Assembly: GCA_007258455.2 (NCBI GenBank)
Contig: VDFB02000003.1
Span: 41,481,986-41,545,985, forward strand
Origin: Sequoia sempervirens
Taxonomy: Eukaryota; Streptophyta; Pinopsida; Cupressales; Cupressaceae
DNA length: 64,000 nt
Direction: 5' to 3'
The notes below the pieces were generated by a model, which made no database searches, was not told the origin of the DNA, and saw only the letters and a program-made list of their open reading frames with translations. Below, piece after piece: positions 59,215-64,000 of the stretch (position 1 is the first letter of the stretch; each line of letters opens with the position of its first letter). The position numbers and the translations under genes are program-made.

Positions 59215-62200
59215 ATGAGGATCATAATGTGGAATGTCAAAGGAATTAATTACCTTGACAAATGGTGCATGGTCAAGCGCCAAATTGACCAATCAAAGGC
59301 AGACATAGTGTTAATCCAAGAATCAAAATAGAGCAAGGAGGAAGGAAAGAGGAGACTGAGCAATTGGAGATAGTGGAAAATCCAATTAAAGGAAGCTACA
59401 GGAGTGTCTGGTGGCCTAGGAGTACTATGGAACCCTCTAATAGTAGATGGGGAAATGGAAAAAGAAGAAGACAATTAGCAGTTGATAAAGTTCAAAGATC
59501 TAAAGAAACATGAAAGCTTCTTCAACATCAATGTATATGGGCCAATAGCCATAGTGGTAAAAAGACAAGTGTGGGACAAAATATCAAGTGAATTAGAAAA
59601 AAGGAGAGATGAGAAAACAATAGTAGCAAGAGATTTTAATGCAACCTTAAACAATGAGGAGAAACAAGGAGGCCTGGGAAGAACAATGGCCATTCAGAGA
59701 GATTTCTAGGAATTTGTAGACAAAAATCTACTAAAGGATTTGCAGACCAAAAATGGAACATTTACATAGTCTAACAAAAGGAAGGATTTCACCAACATAG
59801 CAAAAATATTGGATAGATTCTTGCTCTGGGGAGACTGGGGAGAGGCAACAGTCTCTCAAGAAGCCCAAATCCTACCCTTTACAAGGGCATACCATTTTCT
59901 TGTCTTACTGAAATTTGGATAGGAGGACCCCCCTAAAGGAAGTCCTTTCAAATTTGAAAATATGTGGCTGAAAGATGAACACCTGCTAGAGATAATTGAG
60001 AGTTGGTGGAATGAGATCAGGTTTGGAGATAAATCGAAACTTTTCAAGATAAACAAAAAGCTAGGATATATCAAGAACAAGCTCAAAGAATGGAATAAAA
60101 CACACTTCAAGAATATTTTCTAAGAGAAAGAGAGACTAGAGCAGGAGATTATAGCCCTGAATGAGCACACAATAGAGAAAGGAATGGATGTAGAGGACTT
60201 TTAGAATGAGAAATGTTTGAAAGAAGAACTGGCAGAAATTCTGAAGAGGGAAGAATGCTATTGGCGATAAAAGTCAAGGGAAACATGGTTGAAAGAAGGT
60301 GATAGGAACACCAAATACTTCCAGAAAACAAAAATTTCCAATCGAAGTAGGAACAGGATTGCAAAAATCAAGAAGTCCAACGGGGAAGCAACACAATCTA
60401 TTAAGGAGGTGAATAAGGAGGCGGTCAGATTCTTTGAAGAGATTTTGAACAAAGAAAGCTAGGAAAATAGGGTAGCAAGGGATAATCTGTTGAGTTCAAT
60501 ACCCTCAATTATAAAAGAAGATGAAAACATGCACCTGTATCAAAATATTTCCTTGGAGGAAGTTAGGGAAGCAGTCTTTTAGATGAATCCAGACAAGGCC
60601 CTAGGCCCAGATGGTTTCCCAACAAGCTTATTCCAAAAGTTCTGAGATGTAGTTGGGAAATATCTATGGGTGGTAGTGGAGGAATTAAGAAGAAAATGAC
60701 AATGGTGGGGGCAGTAAATCACACATTTTTGGCTCTAATTCTCAAGAAAAAAGACCCACAGACAATGAGTGATTTCAGATCAATCACTCTATGCAATACA
60801 ATGTACAAAGTGGTCACAAAAATAATAGCAAACAGACTAAAGGAATTTTTGAATGAGGTCATATCAGAAGAACAGAGTGGCTCTGCTCTAGGAAGGTCAA
60901 TAGCGGAAGGAATAATCATTGCTCATGAAACCATACACTCAGCCAAAAAGAATAAAGATGCCTACATGGTGTTGAAATTGGACATCCTTAAAGCCTATGA
61001 CATGGTAGATAGACAATTCCTCCTGGAGGTGTTGAGGAAATTCAGATTTGAAGAGAATTGGATCAATTGGGTTAAAAGCTACATCTCTACAACTAAATTC
61101 TCAGTACTGGTGAATGGGTCTGCACGTGGTTTTTTCCCCTCCATAAGAGGATTAAGACAAGGTGATCCCCTCTCCCCATTCTTGTTCATAATTATGGCAG
61201 AGGTGCTGGGGAGAGGGATACAAAGACTAATATGGGAAAGGAAATTGATAGGAGTTCATGTGACCAATGGCATAGAACCCACAACACATCTACAATTTGT
61301 AGGTGACACAGTTCTGATGGGAGAGGTCAGCAGAAGGGAAGCAAGAGTGATTAAAATATTTTTAGATGACTATTGTAGTGCATTTGGGAAAAGCATCAAC
61401 TGGGGAAAGTCAGAGGTCTTTTTTCTCAATACGCAACCAAGCTTGCAAAAGGACTTAGCCAAAATCCTGAATCTGAAAGTGGCAACACTTCTAGGGAATT
61501 TCTTTGGGATGCCCCTATCTGTAGGTATAAACAAGAAGTGTTATTGGGAAAACCTGGTAAATAGCTACAAGAACAAATTGGGAACCTGGAAAGGCAAGTG
61601 TCTGTCATCGGCAGGAAGACTATTAATGGTCAAATCAGTTTTGTTAGCCATACCGGTGTATTCAATGTCATGTTTAAGGATACCCAAAGTAGTGGAAGAA
61701 TCCCTAATTCAATTTTTTAGGAAGTTCTTTAGGAGTGGAACAGGTGATCAAAACAAATTCCCTCTTCTAGCATGGGACAAGGTGTGCACATCCAAGGAAG
61801 TTGGTGGGGCAGGGATCAAGCAACTATCATTAATGAATCAAGCCATGGGGGCCAAATTGGTCTGGGACCTTCACACAAAAGGTGAGAAGAAGTGGATCAA
61901 AATCATGAGAAGAAAGTATCTAGACTCAGATGAACCGGCCATAATTCTTACTACAATAAACCCTCTAAGAGGGTCAACAATCTGGAATTTTATTTTGGAA
62001 TGCAGGGATATAATATCAAACCATGTAACTTGGGAAATCAAAGATGGATACAGTGCATACTTTTGGAATGATTCATGGTGTGGGAAACCACCCATTAGCA
62101 ACACTCTGAGATTGGAAGAAATCAAAGAGACGACAAGGCTCTGGGGGAGCAAGGTTGCTAATTATGGTAGGAGGAATGAAAATCAGGGATCCTTCAGCTG

Positions 62201-63399
62201 GAGCTGGAATGATCTTCAAACCATCAATGCACCTCAAGCATAGAATGAATCTTTAGCAAAACTCTTGAAAGACAGGTATTTTGTCTCGACCAATGACAAG
62301 GATACAATCAGTCGATGGTGTGGGTTGTCTAAAGACACATACAAAGTGAAATTCAGATACAAGATTAAAGAGATGGCCATGGTTTGATAAGACTGGCCAT
62401 GCAAGTTGGTATGGGGGAAGAAATGCCTCCCCAAGGTAGGAGTTTTTGCTTGGTTGGCGATACAGAAAATAATCCTCATGGAGGATAGGTTAGATACTTT
62501 TGGTGTTCAAGACCCGGGAAGATGTTCATTGTGTAAAGAAAATGAATAGTAAGTAGATCATCTTCTCCTAGCATGTCCATATGCAAATGATTGTTGGAAC
62601 AAAGTGAGAGATAAGCTAAACCTGTAATGCCCCATGCCAACATATCTATCATCCTGGTTCAAAATGTGGCCCCAAGGTGGCAACAAATCATTTTTTTGGG
62701 GTATATAGCAAATAACCCCATCCATTGTGATATGGGAAATATGGAAGGAACAAAATAGGAGGATTTTCCAAGGGAAAGAGATGAGCAAAGATAGGCTCTG
62801 GGATAAAATTTAAAGAGCTATAGTAGAGCTGGTCAATGAAGATGCCCAGTGCAAAGTAGGTAAACATAAAATATTCAGAAACTGGGATGATTTCCTAAAA
62901 AAAAATTGTCAGTCTAAAGCCTCCACTACTGAATGGAAATGACACACTATAGTCAAGAAAGATAAAGAGAGCAGAAAGATCATGGAAGGCACCAGAAACA
63001 AGGTGGACCAAAATAAATTTTGATGGAGCTGCCTGTAGGAACCTAGGGCTAGGTGGAGCTGGTTGCATAGCAAGGGATGCTCAGGGTAGGACCCTAGCAG
63101 AAAAATCCATGCTACTAGGAATATGATCGAACAATGAAGTAGAGTTGAGGGAAATGACCATTGGCTTGCAGCTAGGTCTAGACTTGGGAGTGAAACAAGT
63201 GCACTTGGAAGGGGATTCACTTATCATAGTCAATTCCATCTGGAGAGGCATCACTCCAAATTGGAAACTCAATCACTTGTTATAGAGCATCAAACAATTG
63301 GAAAATAGGTTCAACACCTTCCAAATTAGCCACATATACCGAGAAGTAAATGACAAGATGAATGAGTTGGAAAAAAAGGCATTAGAAAGTGCCACATAG
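59215..63399 (+). pseudogene. LINE ORF2: endonuclease, reverse transcriptase, RNase H
   Basis: Starts at ATG 59215 with M-R-I-I-M-W-N-V-K-G-I-N (the W-N-x-R-G endonuclease start). Endonuclease motifs are Q-E-S-K, V-Y-G-P and R-D-F-N-A, with Gly of GDFN changed to Arg. RT: LKLDILKAYDMVD (motif A), GLRQGDPLSPFLF (motif B) and QFVGDT, where motif C FADD has lost its first Asp. Thumb near 61590-61660. Knuckle CSLCKENE...HLLLAC at 62525-62580. RNase H about 63010-63380 (F-D-G-A, N-E-V-E-L, L-E-G-D-S, H-I-Y-R-E-V-N). Twelve stops lie in one unshifted frame from 59215 to 60643; after a shift near 60690 the frame stays open to 62241. Inactive. Confidence 0.88.
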
Positions 63400-64000
63400 G
63401 CGGAGGACGGAATAAATTCGGAGCCAGAGATTAAGTATTGGAATATCCTCACCAGCTGGTGCTAAATAAACACACATGGAAATAAGGACAAAATCTAGGC
63501 GAATTGGTTTGACAAGACATGAATCATTAATAGAAGGAAAAGAGCAAGTTAAACGAACTACTCCCAAGGAAAAAGAAAGGACGGGCATATATCACAATAC
63601 CATGCATTAATTCTGCTTGCATACCACCAATAGGGTGGTGGCAAGAAAACACGCTCCAAAGGGAACGATCTCAGAAAAAGCTAATTATGAGGAAGTAAGG
63701 CCTTTGGTGTTAAAAGGCCTTAGCTTGTGAAGTTTTTTTCAAACGAAAATAGTGTAATCCCAAAATCAGAGAGTGATAGTGAGTGGCAGAATTGGCTTAA
63801 GCCAAAAGTTTCATAAAGGTGTTGTGGTGGTGGAAGCTTCCCCAATGGAGACTCCACTATTTTTGAACATGATGAATCAACAACAATCTTTCACAGACGA
63901 AGTGTCAAATAAAAGGTTGCAGGGGTTGTTGGCCTCTTTGCACCCACTAGTCCTCTAGGCGACCAAGAAGGTTGTGGGTCCATAATTCTTGAGGGATTAC
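63400..64000 (+). other. LINE 3' region or neighbouring element, unresolved
   Basis: Follows the RNase H stop. A short inverted pair around AAGGCCTTTGG and AAAAGGCCTT lies near 63699-63720. A 61-codon frame at 63773-63958 looks mildly ORF1-like but shows no domain. The window ends before any terminus appears. Confidence 0.4.

Larger units (their letters stand above)
57350..63399 (+). mobile_element. Near full-length decayed LINE (L1-type, with RNase H)
   Basis: Order ORF1, endonuclease, RT, zinc knuckle, RNase H on the plus strand over about 6 kb, as in plant L1-clade LINEs. The 5' edge is uncertain (about 57350). The 3' UTR continues past 63399, and no poly(A) or target duplication was identified before the window ends. 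Many stop codons make the copy inactive. Confidence 0.85.

Overview
This window looks like repeat-dominated intergenic DNA from a large plant nuclear genome. Plant origin rests on an LTR element primed by initiator tRNA-Met (TGGTATCAGAGCC), LINEs with a DUF4283-type ORF1 and an ORF2 ending in RNase H, a Ty3/gypsy protease of the DNGA type, and AT-rich sequence with no intact host gene. The LINE proteins and long diverse LTRs suggest a gymnosperm, perhaps a conifer, but that is inference. No RNA gene, CRISPR array or intact cellular protein gene was found. Nearly every short open frame is a by-product of repeats.

Layout. 1-5085 is a near-identical copy of 45661-50701 that stops exactly at a 100-N gap (5086-5185), so it is probably a scaffolding or haplotype duplication. 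5.2-14.7 kb holds two related copies of an unnamed repeat. The first is split by a minus-strand gypsy remnant (LTR 6219-7648), which itself carries a 1030-bp solo LTR with a 5-bp target duplication (8421-9450). 14.7-18.9 and 31.6-35.7 kb are diverged copies of one segment containing a decayed minus-strand LINE. A small tRNA-derived SINE with a 12-bp target duplication is at 19119-19222. 20.95-27.57 kb is a minus-strand, RT-less gypsy-like element with a recurring hairpin motif. A 397-bp MITE is at 31039-31435.

36.5-49.1 kb is a nest. A degenerate array of 6-bp telomere-like repeats has been split by a TIR-bounded element (37366-38142) and by a putative 4.83-kb solo LTR (38681-48591). The solo LTR was in turn split by a 5.08-kb LTR retrotransposon (41068-46143). 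That retrotransposon has two 836-bp LTRs, target duplication CTTAT, PBS and PPT, no recognisable gag or pol, and a fragment of a Ste20/GCK-like protein kinase.

49.2-51.4 kb is a LINE ORF1-only unit enclosed by 71-bp inverted repeats. 51.8-57.2 kb has a degenerate minisatellite, a broken multi-exon gene-like locus with clean GT-AG introns, a miRNA-like foldback and short tandem repeats. 57.35-63.4 kb is a nearly full-length decayed LINE with ORF1, endonuclease, RT, zinc knuckle and RNase H. The elements do not form a pathway; the window records successive insertions, one gene capture and decay. Coordinates of repeat edges are by eye and good to a few tens of bases unless a target duplication fixes them.
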